Shown here: piece by piece, positions 33,408 through 44,800 of the stretch
Position numbering within the stretch: the first letter of the stretch is position 1
Layout: every line of letters starts with the position of its first letter
Source: Euborellia annulipes
Taxonomy: Eukaryota > Arthropoda > Insecta > Dermaptera > Anisolabididae
Assembly (NCBI GenBank): GCA_023213315.1
Contig: JAKCPI010007925.1
Location: 1 to 64,000, forward strand
Direction of reading: 5' to 3'
DNA: 64,000 bases
The notes under the pieces: model-generated
What the model saw: only the letters and a program-made list of their open reading frames with translations
Database searches by the model: none
Told to the model about the DNA's origin: nothing
Translations under genes and position numbers: made by a program

Positions 33408-33565
33408 AACTCGAATTTTTGACATGATCGCAATACTTTCTCTCTATATATATTAACATATATAAAAATGTATATCCATCAAAATCTCGACATCGAATTT
33501 TTGACATGATCGCAATACTTCCTCTCTCCATATATTTCATATATAGGGTAAGAGAAAGTAAAAAT
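33408..33565 (+). mobile_element. Two tandem Rep-A 3' fragments
   Basis: The block atcgaatttttgacatgatc ... actttctctctatata is present twice (33413-33465 and 33491-33560), ending ggtaagagaaagt. Both lack the rest of Rep-A. Confidence 0.8.
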
Positions 33566-34083
33566 GAAAAAACAAAATTGCGTTTCAAACTTCGTTATTT
33601 CATAGAATATATCAAGATATAATTAAGTATTTAATTTAATTATATAATTAATTTTTCCGCTATATAACAATCAAATCAAGAGAGGGAAAGTTTGGCAACT
33701 TTGTTGCTTGTTTTTTTTTTTAAACAAGGATAAAATATTGAATCAGTGCACTTATGTATATTTTTATCTCTATTGATGACGTCCCATATTTTATAAACAA
33801 AAAAAAAGGGGGGGGGCCTTTGAACATAAAATATGAATACGTTCATTTTTCAGAGGTAATGGCCTGAAAATGGTGGGTTGAATTCAAATAAACGGAAAGG
33901 TAATTATGTTAATTTCTCGTTAAATATACATAATACCGGTACGGTTTAATTTATTATTCTGTAAAGGAATTAAAAAAAAAAGCATTTAAATATTGATGGA
34001 GATTTTAAAAGAGAGAATAATTGTCTATTATAAATTATTTATTTTAGAATTTTCGTTAAAATAAAATGAGACTACTAACTGAA
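33566..34083. other. AT-rich spacer
   Basis: No gene seen. T- and G-runs (33806-33820). Confidence 0.5.
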
Positions 34084-34860
34084 AAAATCTGGTGTGACTG
34101 ATCGCACAGCAGCTCTTACCTTCGGTAATCGAAAGTTGTGTTCTGTGCTTGTCACACGAGATTTTTTGTGTCAATATATACCTACTTAGTTTCCGGTAAT
34201 ATATTAGAATTCAAGATATAAAAATACTTGGATCATACTTGGATTTAATTCTCCTATTAAAGCATAATTTTTCAACTAGAGCCAACGGTTACCAGCTTTA
34301 AAATTAATTATAAAATGTGAGTATCGAGAGTTTTTTCCTTTTTGAGTTATTTAATTAAATCCACCTTTTTTGATATTTCAGTTGAAATTCATTCAAATGA
34401 TTGTGAAAATGACGTCAAATTCAAGCTAAAAGGGAATCGCCTCCTTTTAATGGCAATTTCAAGAAAAGCAATCAAACGGGCATTTAAAAGCAATAAAATC
34501 TCTTTCAGAGAAATTTATATAAACATTATGTTTTGATATTTTAACTGGAATCGATCTTCTTGAAATTTAAGATTTTTTCACAATAAATTAAATTAATTTC
34601 AAGTGAAATATCAAAGAATGTGGGTTATGGGAATTACTCAAAAACGAAAAAACCCTCGATACTCAAATTTTATATTTAAGCCAAGTACCTATGTCGCAAG
34701 TATTTCAAGAAATTTCAACCATATCAGACTAAGGGTACTAGTACTTTACTAATGTCTTTTACAGTTTTTTTCGATTTCCCAAAATTCGCTCTAACGATTT
34801 TGATTAAAATTCAAAAATCAATTATTTTTTAGATGCTCTTTAAAAAGTAGTCCTATCTGT
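34084..34860. mobile_element. Rep-A hairpin, inserted 346-bp element and Rep-A minus piece
   Basis: 34084-34235 is the Rep-A 5' hairpin and following block (plus). 34319-34664 is the inverted-repeat element described separately. 34680-34860 is a minus-strand Rep-A piece (GGTACTAGTACTTTACT, ttattttttagatgctcttt). Without the middle element the two Rep-A parts do not join into one copy, as they are in opposite orientation. Confidence 0.65.
34319..34664. repeat. 346-bp element with ~80-bp imperfect terminal inverted repeats
   Basis: The left end GAGTATCGAGAGTTTTTTCC and the right end, complement of GAGTATCGAGGGTTTTTTCG, agree well. The following tttttgagttattt and tgatatttcagttgaaatt also have inverted partners. 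A second copy lies at 60345-60690 in opposite orientation. The 64-codon open frame inside is shared only because the whole element is repeated, so it is not taken as a gene. Confidence 0.75.
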
Positions 34861-34960
34861 AAGACTTAAAAAATACTCGATACTTAGTGGTATCGATACG
34901 ATACCAAGTACAAGTATCGATACTTTACCTATACCTAGGTAGTTGTGTAGAGAGATATCT
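34861..34960. repeat. hAT-like end fragment with (T)ATCGATAC words
   Basis: aaatactcgatacttagtgg, tatcgatacgataccaagta and agtatcgatactttacctat are the same words as the hAT MITE at 55776-56336. It is a partial copy. Confidence 0.6.
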
Positions 34961-35916
34961 ACATAAAGGTCACACACAGAAGAACTGACGGACGGACATT
35001 ACTATTGTGTTTGTTAAAAATATATTCCTATAAGCATTGAAGGCAAAATTAATTTAATAATAGCTTTTATTATTATTCATTCGAGAGATTTATTTAATCA
35101 TTAAAGCTAATAAGCTTTAATTTTTCATAAGGTGAAATAAAACCCAAATGCTTTCCTATGGGTAAAATTCTGTATTTTCAGGAATTTTTTTGAGCCTGTC
35201 CATTTGGGGATCATACAGTCTCAATATCGAATTATATCCGAATATAAGCTTATATATAGATTGAGATTTTGTAACCAAGGGGGCATCAACTATAAATAAA
35301 TCCTCTATAAATAATTTAATTTAAGTTAATTTTCATGAAAATTAATGTATAAATAAATTTTGTTTTAATATAATAAAGAGAGAACAAATGGGAATTGAAA
35401 TATAATGTAATATAAATTTGAAATTAATTAATAGAGTGGATGGGGAGGGGGGGGGGAAGGGAAAAATAAATTTAAAGATTGGTATGAATCGATAATCATT
35501 TAATTATTACAACTAATGAATATTTTACTACGACATTTCATAGGTTGTACGTATTGTCAATTTATAAATATAAATTCAGTAAATTAAATTAAAAAAAAAA
35601 AAAGTTTTAAAGACCGTGGAAATTTAGCGCTACTGATTTCCAGAGATCTGGTGTGACTAGTTGCACCTGAAACTTTTTTGGACTTTGAGGACCATAAAAA
35701 AAAACGAGTATTTTTATAGTTAAATATTTTCGAGATTTAGGCTGATCGTCCACTTGGAGGCGGAAATAAGCGATAACAAGAGTCGCGGGTACACTCGACA
35801 TGGGTCGTACACTGCACGTGACTTCGCGCTACATTTGACATAAAATATCTTATACATTTCTAAGCAAATGTAAAACAACTTCATAAAATTTTAATAAATA
35901 ATTAAATTGAAATATT
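34961..35916. other. AT-rich spacer
   Basis: No gene seen. G-run at 35444-35456. An isolated ctggtgtgac at 35649 echoes Rep-A. Confidence 0.5.
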
Positions 35917-36122
35917 AAACCAAGATGGCCCGGGAGCCGTGGCTCAGTGGGAAGACATTAGCTCTCGCACCGGAGTCCCGGGTTCGCTTCCCATCCCAAG
36001 CGAGAAAAATTTATTTCATTTGATTTGACTACAAATCATTTGAAATAAATAGGGATGGGGTCTAAATGGCCTTAGATGCCGAAAAAGACCTTAAAAAAAA
36101 AAAAAAAAAAAAAAACCAAGAT
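35917..36122 (+). mobile_element. SINE B with 10-bp target duplication
   Basis: Element 35927-36112 is flanked by AAACCAAGAT at 35917-35926 and 36113-36122. Head: GGCCCGGGAGCCGTGGCTCA with A-box TGGCTCAGTGG and B-box GGGTTCGCTTCC. Body: an inverted pair atttatttcatttgatttg / caaatcatttgaaataaat. Tail: ggccttagatgccgaaaaag, closely related to the SINE A tail. A23 ends the element. Confidence 0.95.
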
Positions 36123-37465
36123 AAAAATCTGGTGTGACTGGCGCACAGCACACAACTTCTCTTACCTTCGGTATTGAAAGTTGTGTTCTGTGCTTGTCAC
36201 CCAGATTTTGTGTCGACATATATTTAGTTCCCGACAGTACGGAACATTTGAATTCAGATGTAAAATTTATAAGTATGGAAAAATATTTATATTTTGTTAC
36301 CATGGCAACCATTTCTCCTATCTTCCCTATGAAATACAAGAGTAAAGTGGTCTTCAGAAGATTTCAATTGCAAAATGAGAATATACATTTTAAAGAGCAT
36401 CTAAAAAATAATTGATTTTGAATTTAAAAAAAAATCGTTGGAGCAAATTTTGAGAAAATCGAAAAAAACTGAAAAAAGTACATCAGTAAAGTACTAGTAC
36501 TCTTTGGCGATTTTGATTAAAAGCTTATTTTTCCGGTCCCGGGGGTGTTTAACTTAAATATAAAATTTCAACCTCCTAGCTCAATTCCTTCATGCTTAAA
36601 ATTGAACACACACACACCCACACACACACACAGACACACACACACAGACAGACCATGTCGCGAAAACCACTTTTTACTTTCTCTTACCTATGTATATATG
36701 TAATATATATATAGAGAGAAAGTATTAGTTCATGTCAAAAATTCGTTGTCGAGATTTTGATGGATATATACGTTTTGAGGTCCCCTGAATCCAAAAAAGT
36801 GGTTTTCGCGACATGGTCTGTCTGTCTGTGTGTGTGTCTGTGTGTCTGTCTGTGTGTGTGTGTGTGTTAATTTTAAGCATGAAAAATTGAGCTATGAGGC
36901 TGAAATTTTATATTTAAAGTTAAACACCCCGGGACCGACAAAATAAGCTTTAATCAAAATCGGCCAAAGATACTAAGTACTTTACTGATGTATTTTTCAG
37001 TTTTTTTCGATTTTCTCAAAAATTCGCTCTAACGATTTTGATTAAAATTCAAAAATCAATTATTTTTAGATGTTCTTTCAAATGTATATTCTCGTTTTGC
37101 CCTCAAAATTGTTTGAAGCACACTTTACTCTTGTACTCCATAGAAAAGATAGGAGAAATGGTTGCCATGGTAACAAAATATAAATATTTTCCCATACTTA
37201 TAAATTTTACACCTGAATTCAAATATTTCCTACTGCCGGGAACTAAATACATGTCGACACAAAAAATCTGGTGTGACAAGCACAGTACACAACTTTCGAT
37301 TACCGAAGGTAAGAGAAAGTTGTGTGCTGTGCGCCAGTCACACCAGATTTTTGGATTCAGGGGACCTCAAAACGTGAAGATCCATCAAAATCTCGACATC
37401 GAATTTTTGACATGAATCCAATACTCTCCTATATATATATTACATATATACATAGGTAAGAGAAA
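36123..37465. mobile_element. Head-to-head pair of Rep-A copies (1.3-kb near palindrome)
   Basis: Plus copy 36125-36680: hairpin 36126-36212, X-box 36296-36309, CA tract 36606-36650. It is truncated within ccatgtcgcgaaaaccactt, directly joined to a minus copy 36682-37352 that starts actttctcttacc. The minus copy has an X-box at 37161-37174 and a hairpin at 37262-37352. Then 37350-37465 is a plus 3' fragment fused to the hairpin (caccagatttttggattcag). The junctions suggest recombination at the shared hairpin or AT-rich end. Confidence 0.85.
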
Positions 37466-37685
37466 GTAAAAATGTCGAAATTTATTTATTTTCGCTAAAT
37501 TTTCAAATAATCTTTTTTTTTAAATTCTTTTGAATCTGGGATGAACATTATTTTAAATACACTCCTGGACAAAATTAGCGCGCCACCTTAATTTAAATTA
37601 AAGAAGGGAGGCTCGCTGATGTAGCGGGCTAGGATGTCGGCTTCTACAAAGAAGACCCGCGTTCAAATCCTGGGCTTGAGGGATT
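37466..37685. other. Short unassigned stretch
   Basis: A segment with tRNA-like words (ggctcgctgatgtagcgggc ... cgttcaaatcctgggc, 37606-37678) looks like another SINE head with a B-box GTTCAAATCC. It may be the SINE that led to the following composite. Confidence 0.45.
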
Positions 37686-38115
37686 TTTTCATTAATTTTT
37701 TTTTTAACACTCACACTTTTTTCTCATTCACACTCACACAGAAATTCACACAGTCTTTTCGGCAACTCAAGCCATATAAGACATTTACGATATCCGTTAT
37801 TAAATCTTCTTTTTCTTTCTTTGCCGTTATTATTCCCGCGTTTCGGGGTCGGCGGAATGGGTTTTTTTGCGACCGGAAGAAATAGAACAGGCCGGCCCGT
37901 CGCACGGTCTGACGCCTTTTGAAAATATAGAAGGAAGGAACTGACATGTAAAGAATAGAAGGACTGCTCGGGTAGCTCGTGTCCAGGAAATCTTATTTAA
38001 GCCATTTGGTATCCAAATGGCTTAAATAAAATCATCGGACTGCCTGGAGTCCAAACCCGCGACTTTTGGTATATGAGGTTAGCAAGCTAACCCCTACACC
38101 AAGCCCGAGGGCTAG
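37686..38115 (-). mobile_element. SINE A variant with a foreign 185-bp middle segment
   Basis: The head at 38040-38112 (complement of TGGTGTAGGGGTTAGCTTG and GGGTTTGGAC), the palindromic core 37989-38025, and the tail cttttcggcaactcaagcca (37756-37775) with (gtgtga) tail match SINE A. Between core and tail, 37801-37985 holds the aacaggccggcccgtcgcac / ggtctgacgcc segment of SINE C in the plus orientation, opposite to this SINE. Confidence 0.75.
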
Positions 38116-39394
38116 TGGTGTGTGTGTGTGTCTCCGTGCACTTAAGTACCCGGGTAAATAAACGGGGATCCCGATAGGAATTTCAAATAATAATAATTTT
38201 TTTTTTTTTGATTAAACGTAAAATCTCTATCGAATAATTAATATGGAGTTTAATTAAGTCCCCCAAAGAAGGGGATGTTCAGTTCACTCTCTGCTTTGGT
38301 GATTTGTGAAAGCTGATTGAGTGATGCTAATACCCAAAGCAAAAACATTCTCTCTAGCTCTCTATATTAGCGAGTGTCATAAACACAATCCGGAGGGGGG
38401 GTCTCTGTTTTGTTTTGTCAACATTTGGAAACATGCCCACAAGACAATTCAATCTATCATGTTATGTTATGGAAATTGCTTCCCCAACCCACCACCACTA
38501 CCACCACTACTTGCCTATGCTCGGCTATATTGAGTCAATTTTAAGAAAAAGGGCCTTGTTTTATTCAAGCTTTCAAATTGACTAATAAAAAAAAAAAAAA
38601 TAGGGATCTTTAATGTTTGTTTTTAAAGTGAAACTGTTTTTTTTTTTTTTTTTTTTTGAAAAAAACGAATTGACTTATTTTAAAATAAATTATTAATATT
38701 AAAAGATATAAGTGGCAATTTTAGAGGGAGGGGAACATGCTGGTGCTGGCTGTGTCTTCTACACAGCCGGTGGCTTTTTAACGCGACAACGTCTTTTGCT
38801 TGACTTCAAACTATTTTTACTTTCTCTTAAACTATATTGAAATATATATAGGGAAAGTATTGCTTTTTTTTTAATCGTACTTTGTTCTCATTAACAAACA
38901 TGTTCATACATTTCCATAGTAACAATATAGGACAGGTGTGGCCAAACTTTTATCCATTAAGGGCAACTTTTGCTTAAAAAATGAGGTTTTGTGAAAAAAA
39001 TTGATTTTAGACTTAATTACTTGGGATTTTTTTATTTATTCTATTAGAGTTTTTCTTTGTGCACAAATTGACTTCACATTTAGCCTGATCTGATTAGCTG
39101 TTCGAAATCTACAGGGATTTAAACTTTAAAATTATAATTTACCGCAGCTCTGTAAAATGAAATGATACGAAAAAAAATAAATGGTGAAATCTGTAGCTGA
39201 AGAATCATTTTTTCTAACCGTATATTCATCATAATTATATCTCTTAAACAGAGGAGTTATTCAAGCCGCTAACTTTTTCGTGCATGCCTCCCTTCCCGGC
39301 CGCTATACACAAATGCTCAAATTGACATCACATTTAGTCACGTCAAAAAATAATAATGAAATTAAATAGACAGATTCAAACAAAAATAATTCTC
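38116..39394. other. Unassigned AT-rich sequence
   Basis: No gene. 38811-38870 carries a Rep-A terminal piece (actttctcttaaactatatt). T18 at 38638-38657. Confidence 0.45.
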
Positions 39395-39440
39395 AAAATT
39401 CTTCAAAACGTTTCGGTTCCTTTATTAAAAACCATCTTCA
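39395..39440 (-). other. Penelope-like 3'-end motif, minus strand
   Basis: Complement reads TTGAAGATGG then a spacer and CCGAAACGTTTTGAAG, the same layout as at 28168 and 7566. No associated protein is visible. Confidence 0.4.
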
Positions 39441-39740
39441 ATCCTTTCTGGTAACATATATATTACAATAGTAGGCCTATATATATGTTTGTAATGAGGC
39501 GGGGGTATTTTTGAATGAAAAATTTACATTTAATAAACCCGTTAATTTAGTTGTCAGAAAATTTTATAAGAATACAGGTGTTACTGAAGTTGGTTTACTA
39601 GAGAAAACAAGGTGTTATTTCCTATTGGCACTTGTTCAATAAAACGGAAAAGAGACACTTGTGAGAACACAGAATTAATTATGCCTCAATGATGTCTTGT
39701 CATCATAATAAACCCGGAAGACTACTTATTAGTGGTGAAC
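39441..39740. other. Unassigned
   Basis: No gene seen. Confidence 0.4.
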
Positions 39741-40150
39741 ATCTCCTGGAGAGATAGGGAGACATGGGCGTGAATAAGACTAGGAAATAAGCTGAGGGAA
39801 GATAAGACATGGATTCTGCATAATAATTGTCGCCTGTGTGAGAAGGAAAGGGAGGACCTGGATCACATAACGACAAGGTGCCCAAGAGTGGAAAAAATAG
39901 CCGAAGTCGACTTACTAAATTGGAGGAAGGAGATGGACGAGAGGATGGACTGGCTGGAGGCTCTCAAAGGGAGAATTAACAAGAAAATGTGTGACTGGTG
40001 GCGAGCATGGGAAAAGGCTCTGAAGATGAAGAAGGAAGAAGAAGAAATGCATAATTCTTAATAATAATGTCTTTATTGTAAATTGTAAACTTGTAAAAGC
40101 CCTAAACCTCAATAGAGGAAGGGCAGAATCAAACGAAATAAATAAATAAA
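39741..40150 (+). pseudogene. LINE C-terminus with CCHC zinc motif and 3' end
   Basis: From 39750 the frame reads RDRETWA, a stop (39771), then IRLGNKLREDKTWILHNN, CRLCEKEREDLDHITTRC, VEKIAEVDLLNWRKEMDERM, and ends at TAA 40061. CxxC...H...C near 39830-39880 is the C-terminal zinc knuckle found in some LINE reverse transcriptases. The 3' UTR ends with (AAAT)n at 40136-40158. It is 5' truncated, as is usual for LINE copies. It is a third LINE lineage in the window. Confidence 0.8.
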
Positions 40151-40480
40151 AAAATAAATCGGTAGTCCATTACCTCTGTCAATGCCCTGCTCGAAACTCG
40201 TTAGGGGAGTTCTTCTATGATAATCAAGCGGAATTTGGGGATTATCGCAAGGCCAACACACTACCGGGTAGTTCTCTTTTGACAGTGGTTGTATTTGGAG
40301 AATTTTTTAAACATGACTTCATTGCCTGAGGATATTATAGCTGCTTAATTGCAGCTGACTGCTTAATCAAAAAAAGATGGGGCCAAAAAGTGGCTTTTAC
40401 AAAGAAAAATATATTCCCATAAGTTATTAATAAATGAACTAAAGATATTTTAAAAAGATTTTCAAAATTATTTGAGGATG
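40151..40480. other. Unassigned
   Basis: No gene seen. Confidence 0.4.
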
Positions 40481-41917
40481 GGCCACGAGACCTACTTACA
40501 TCTTCATTCTTTGAAAACTCCTTTTATAGCTAAAAAAGATACTGTAATGAGACAAGCCATGCATCCCCACGAAAGACCCATTGCAACACTTAGATTCTTG
40601 GCTACTGGAAGGAGTTACGAAGACCAACAATAATATCTCCCCAGGCTCTTGGCCGCATTATACCAGAAACCTGTGAAGCTACCAGTATATACAAAGTCCT
40701 ACACAAGGATTATTTAAAAGCATAGAAGATGAAGCGGTTTCCACTTCTTGCGTTACATATATATATGATGATCAAGTTGATTAGATGTGTTTTCACCAAC
40801 CAACCTATAAGAATTGGTTAAACAACCCATTTCTGCCTGAAATAGGGTCTCTCATTAATGTCTGTCGGCTAGAAGCATTTGTTCTCGTGGAAGGCTAAGC
40901 AACTTACAATTCTTCCGTATTTGGAACAATCTTTGATTCCGAGGAAGTGTGCAGGTCCAAAATAAAATAAAATTTTAAATTTATTTTCCTGACTCCGTTG
41001 TCCGTATTTACAAGGTTTTTTTTCTAATTTTTATAATGTAGTTCACTCCAAAATATTTTTTTCTTGCTAATGATATTCGATTACTTTTCTGATTTATTAA
41101 AAATCTGCTTTTAGTTTCCAAAAACCGAAGAAGAATGGATTGAAATAGCGAAAGGTTTTGAAATCAAATGAAACTTCGCTCACTATCTTGGAGCTATAGA
41201 CGGCAAACATATCGCAATTGTACCTCCAGCAGATTATGGATCGGAGTACTATAATTACATAGGTAGACACAGCATGGTACTATTCGGTATCACTAAGGCA
41301 AACTATAAATTTGTAATGTGTGACTTCGTTACAATCCAGGGAGAAATTGCCAATGGTGACAATTGGCCGAACCTTGGGCCAGGCCTCATTTGCCAAGCCT
41401 TGGGTAGTGACCAATGGATCAAGGCTTGGCCCAATGATATATTATTAAACCGAGCCTTGGAAAGTTACCAATGGACCACGCCTGTGGCGGATGATGCTTT
41501 CCCTTTGGGAGATGATCTGATGAAAACGTTCAGGCAGGCAGATCTTAGCTCACAAAACTGAAGAATATACAACTATCGCCTGTCGAAAGAAAGACGGATT
41601 ATAGAAAATGTATTTGGAATTTTGATATCACGATTCAGAATATTAAACAAGGCTATAAATTTGAAACCAAATAACATTGAAGCCGTAGTAAAGGCCTGAT
41701 TTGTACTGCACAATTTTTTAATGAAAAAGGGTGGTAGTATTTATGCTCCTCCAGATTACTTTGACCAGGAAAATAGAGATGGAGGTACAATATCTAAAGG
41801 ATTAGCAGCTAATAATGATCACATATATGGCTTAAACCAAATCAAGAAAGGTAATACAACCGCTTCAGCAAAACAAATAAAAGATGATTTTGTTATTCTC
41901 CAGCTCGGCAAATGAGC
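40481..41917 (+). pseudogene. PIF/Harbinger (HARBI1-like) transposase, second copy, with intron-like gap
   Basis: N-terminal part at 40533-40725: KDTVMRQAMHPHERPIATLR, FLATGRSYED, and, after a frame change, SPQALGRIIPETCEATSIYK. Then a gap 40724-41113, ending ctgcttttag. Nuclease part: FPKTEEEWIEIAKGFEIK, a stop, LGAIDGKHIAIVPPADYG (first Asp at 41199), VADDAFPLGDD (second Asp about 41490), RLSKERRIIENVFGILISRF (Glu about 41604) and VLHNFLMKKGGSIYAPPDYF with NTTASAKQIKDDF at the end. The stretch 41340-41470 is foreign to the family and contains repeated aaccttggg/aagccttggg words. Three stops are seen. Confidence 0.9.
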
Positions 41918-42240
41918 TTCATATAAATTTTGTTTTTCTTTTTAGAATGGGTGCATAAGGTCCAGAGACCTATAATGACCAGTGGTCACATGCAGCCAGG
42001 AAGAAAATAAAAACAAAAGGAGAAACATAAAAGGGGAACTCAACTGCGGGAACTGAGAAGATGCCTGTTGAGATTAGACTTGAAAGTCTGAAGATTGTAA
42101 ATTTTGGGGAAAATAGACGCAGGGAGCTTGTTCCAATCACGGGAGGTCATGGGGACAAGGAAGATTGGAATTGACTAGTTCTGTTAGTCGTGATCTGAAA
42201 AGCATGGGGGTGCTGGAACGAGGCCTCCCTTGTGTTCCGT
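41918..42240 (-). pseudogene. LINE C-terminus and 3' UTR on the minus strand
   Basis: Minus-strand translation from about 42235: SFQHPHAFQITTNRTSQFQ, a frame change, then PMTSRDWNKLPASIFPKIYN and LQTFKSNLNRHLLSSRS to a stop at about 42045. R.WN.LP....L..FK..L..HL is the LINE C-terminal signature. 41970-42000 (gaccagtggtcacatgcagc) is the 3' UTR and is repeated at 51419-51440. Confidence 0.75.
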
Positions 42241-42540
42241 GTATATGTTGCATTGGGTGGGATAATTGATTTTAATTCGGCAGAGGATTGACCATGGTAC
42301 TACCTATACAAGAGAGAGAGTGCAATGAGAAATTTCACTAAAATTTAGTACCAATTACCAATATTTGTAACAAGTTTGTTAATAAATATTTAATAAATAA
42401 TATTTACATGTCTCTAAAAAGATTTTTCTTCATCTAGTCTATCGTCGAAGTCACTGTCCATGTTAGAACGAGAGGCCCGAGGAATATCTTGATCAGATAG
42501 AAAACTAAAACCCTCGCCTTTTCTTAAATAAGAGAAGAAA
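42241..42540. other. Unassigned
   Basis: No gene. Short GA run at 42311. Confidence 0.4.
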
Positions 42541-42807
42541 ATTATTCTTCGTATTTCAATCCAGTGCCTGCTTGAGGATTTGTTTACATTCATAGAATAC
42601 ATAAATGCAAAGAATACATTAATTTATGGGAGAAATCGTAATTTTAAGAATTTATAACTGAAAAAGTTTTAGGAATTTCGAGACCCGAGTATTTTTCCTG
42701 GACTCCCCATAACGTCCTATATAAGATCGCAAAATTTCGTTTCAAAATTCAAACGGGAAGTTGGTCAAACAGAGCGTGACAGACGGACACTCCACTATTA
42801 TATATAG
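42541..42807 (-). mobile_element. Helitron 5' half
   Basis: Contains cagtgcctgcttgaggattt, atgggagaaatcgtaatttt, aaacgggaagttggtcaaac and gagcgtgacagacggacact, ending in tatatag, the 5' portion of the Helitron family read on the minus strand. GC module absent. Confidence 0.75.
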
Positions 42808-43269
42808 AAAGAGAGAGAGATTTTAAATTCCGGTCGATAGTCTTTTCTATCTTTCTATATCAAACCAAACTGCTTGTCGAAGTGTGTGTTATTGATGGCT
42901 CTTGGGGAATTGGAAAATAATAAAAGGATTGACATTTATTAGAGATTACTTTTTTTTAATTTTATTAATAATAATCAAAAGAATTTAGACCCAATTTTAT
43001 TGTATTTAACTAGAGGGACGGCGTGACGTCGACGTCGCCATGGCAACAGCCAGCATCCCTTGAGACGAACGATGGTGTGTCCCATCTACGACGAGGACAC
43101 GTGCCAGCAGGCTAAAAAGGGTTTTCCAAGCTCCGACGATTAATTAAAACAAAAGTCGTCTTGATTGAATCAATCATTTCCCCTCCAACCGCTTTGCCCT
43201 TTCTTTACCTTCTTAGGTTTTCACATTTTGAGGTTTCACTTAAATTACAAGAAGTGAAAGTTTCACTGT
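42808..43269. other. Unassigned, with isolated near X-box
   Basis: GTCGCCATGGCAAC at 43034-43047 is a near match to the RFX palindrome outside Rep-A. No gene seen. Confidence 0.4.
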
Positions 43270-43650
43270 CTTCGGCGGGCTTCGCCCCCTGGACCTCCCT
43301 TAGCTGGCTCGGGCCCGCCTGCAGCGGACCCTCGCCTTTTCTTCTTAATTATGAAAACGAAAATATTATTCCATTCCAAACCAGTGCCTGCTTGAGGATT
43401 TGTTTACATTCATGGAATACACAAATAAAAAGAATACATAAATATTTCTCTATACATTTCCTATGGGAGAAATCGTAACTTTAAGAATTAATAACTCAAA
43501 AAGCTATAAGAATTTCGGGATGAAAATAATTTTCCTGTAATCCCGAGAAGGTCCTCTTTATGCATATAAAATTTCATTTCAAAATTCCAACGGGAAGTTG
43601 CCTAAATAGAGCGTGACAGACAGACATTATTAGCGAATTATATATATAGA
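43270..43650 (-). mobile_element. Helitron, 3' truncated
   Basis: Runs from ttcggcgggcttcgccccct (one GC module) to the 5' end TC (complement of ga at 43649-43650) followed by T on the plus strand, meaning an A before TC. The 3' hairpin is cut, so CTAG is absent. Confidence 0.8.
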
Positions 43651-44095
43651 TGAGTTAATAGATAATTTTTACTTTCTATTACCTATATAGGTTAATATGA
43701 AGAGAGATTATTGCATTAATGTCATGATTTTGATGGATATACACGTTTTGAGGCCTGTCTAAGTTCAATTTAAAACATGAAGGAATTGAGCTACGAGGTT
43801 GGAATTTTATATTTAAGTTAGGCACCCCCCTGGAACGTTACACAAAACTTTTGAACAAAATTGGCTAAAAAGTACTAGTACTTTACTGATGTACTTTTTC
43901 AGTTTTTTTTTTTTTCGATTTTCTCAAAATTTGCTCAAACGATTTTGATTCAAATTCAAAAATCAATTATTTTTTAGATGCTCTCCGGAAACTAAATATA
44001 CGTCGGCACAACAAATCTGGTGTGACATGCACAGAACAAAACTTTCAATTACCAAAGGTAAGAGAAAGTTGTGCGCTGATTTTTATTTAAAGAGT
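43651..44095 (-). mobile_element. Rep-A copy, short
   Basis: From tactttctattaccta at 43669 to the hairpin remains at 44016-44085. The CA tract and X-box are deleted. Confidence 0.75.
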
Positions 44096-44465
44096 TCACC
44101 TCTCAATAGCAGCAAATGCACGTTTTACTTTCCCCAAGAACTATCTTACAAGAAAAACAACAACTTTAACTCTTGTGAGTGTGCAACACCTGTAGCAGCA
44201 GTTTCCAGCCAACTTCTACTATGCCAGATTAATGCATCTCTCAATTCTCTCAAATCTTTGCCTAGCAGGAGAAGACAAGTTTGAAATTAATATAACTCTC
44301 TCTCTCTCACTGGTTCAAGAGAGAAAGTGTGCAGCTGTGAGATGGGAATCATTTTACTAATAATTCAAACATTTCACTTGTCAGAACAGAATAATTGTTC
44401 AATGTTTATCTATAATATTTCCATCATCTAGTACAGATGAAATGAGAAAATTAAAAATAAATAGA
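44096..44465. other. Unassigned
   Basis: The 85-codon open frame starting at 44027 begins inside the Rep-A hairpin and has no recognisable domain. I do not call it a gene. CT run at 44297-44309. Confidence 0.4.
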
Positions 44466-44800
44466 AAAATCTGGTGTTACTTACCCTTCGGCAAGAAAAA
44501 GTTGTGTACCGTGTTGTTCACACCAAATTTTTTGTGTCGAGATTTATATTTAGTTTCCCATAGCACCTTAGTTTCAAACTTGCATTTTAAATGTTGACTG
44601 CTTGAAATAAACTATGGTTATTTTTCAAAATTTTAATCTTATATTTGGACATTTTATACACAATTGATAATCTTAAATAAATACAAAATTTTCTAAGAAT
44701 TGGAAAAAAAAATTTAAAATGTGTAAAAAGTTCCAAAGGGGACCTTTTGAATCGAAATTAACATGCAAATCCCTATAGGGATTTAACATTGGCTCTATGA
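44466..44800 (+). mobile_element. Rep-B, 5' part
   Basis: Same block as 12784-13140 and 47945-48300: hairpin remains, ttcaaacttgcattttaaat, tttggacattttatacacaa, aatccctatagg. Confidence 0.85.

Noticed and set aside
34342..34536. 64-codon frame as a small gene
   Set aside because: Lies within a repeated inverted-repeat element and is not kept open in the 60345-60690 copy as far as I can tell.
35927..36000. A true tRNA gene
   Set aside because: A- and B-boxes are present, but the unit has a SINE body, A-tail and target duplication, and the same sequence is at 59738.
36134..37415. 93- and 125-codon frames
   Set aside because: Both are Rep-A hairpin and body sequence, repeated with different frames in other copies.
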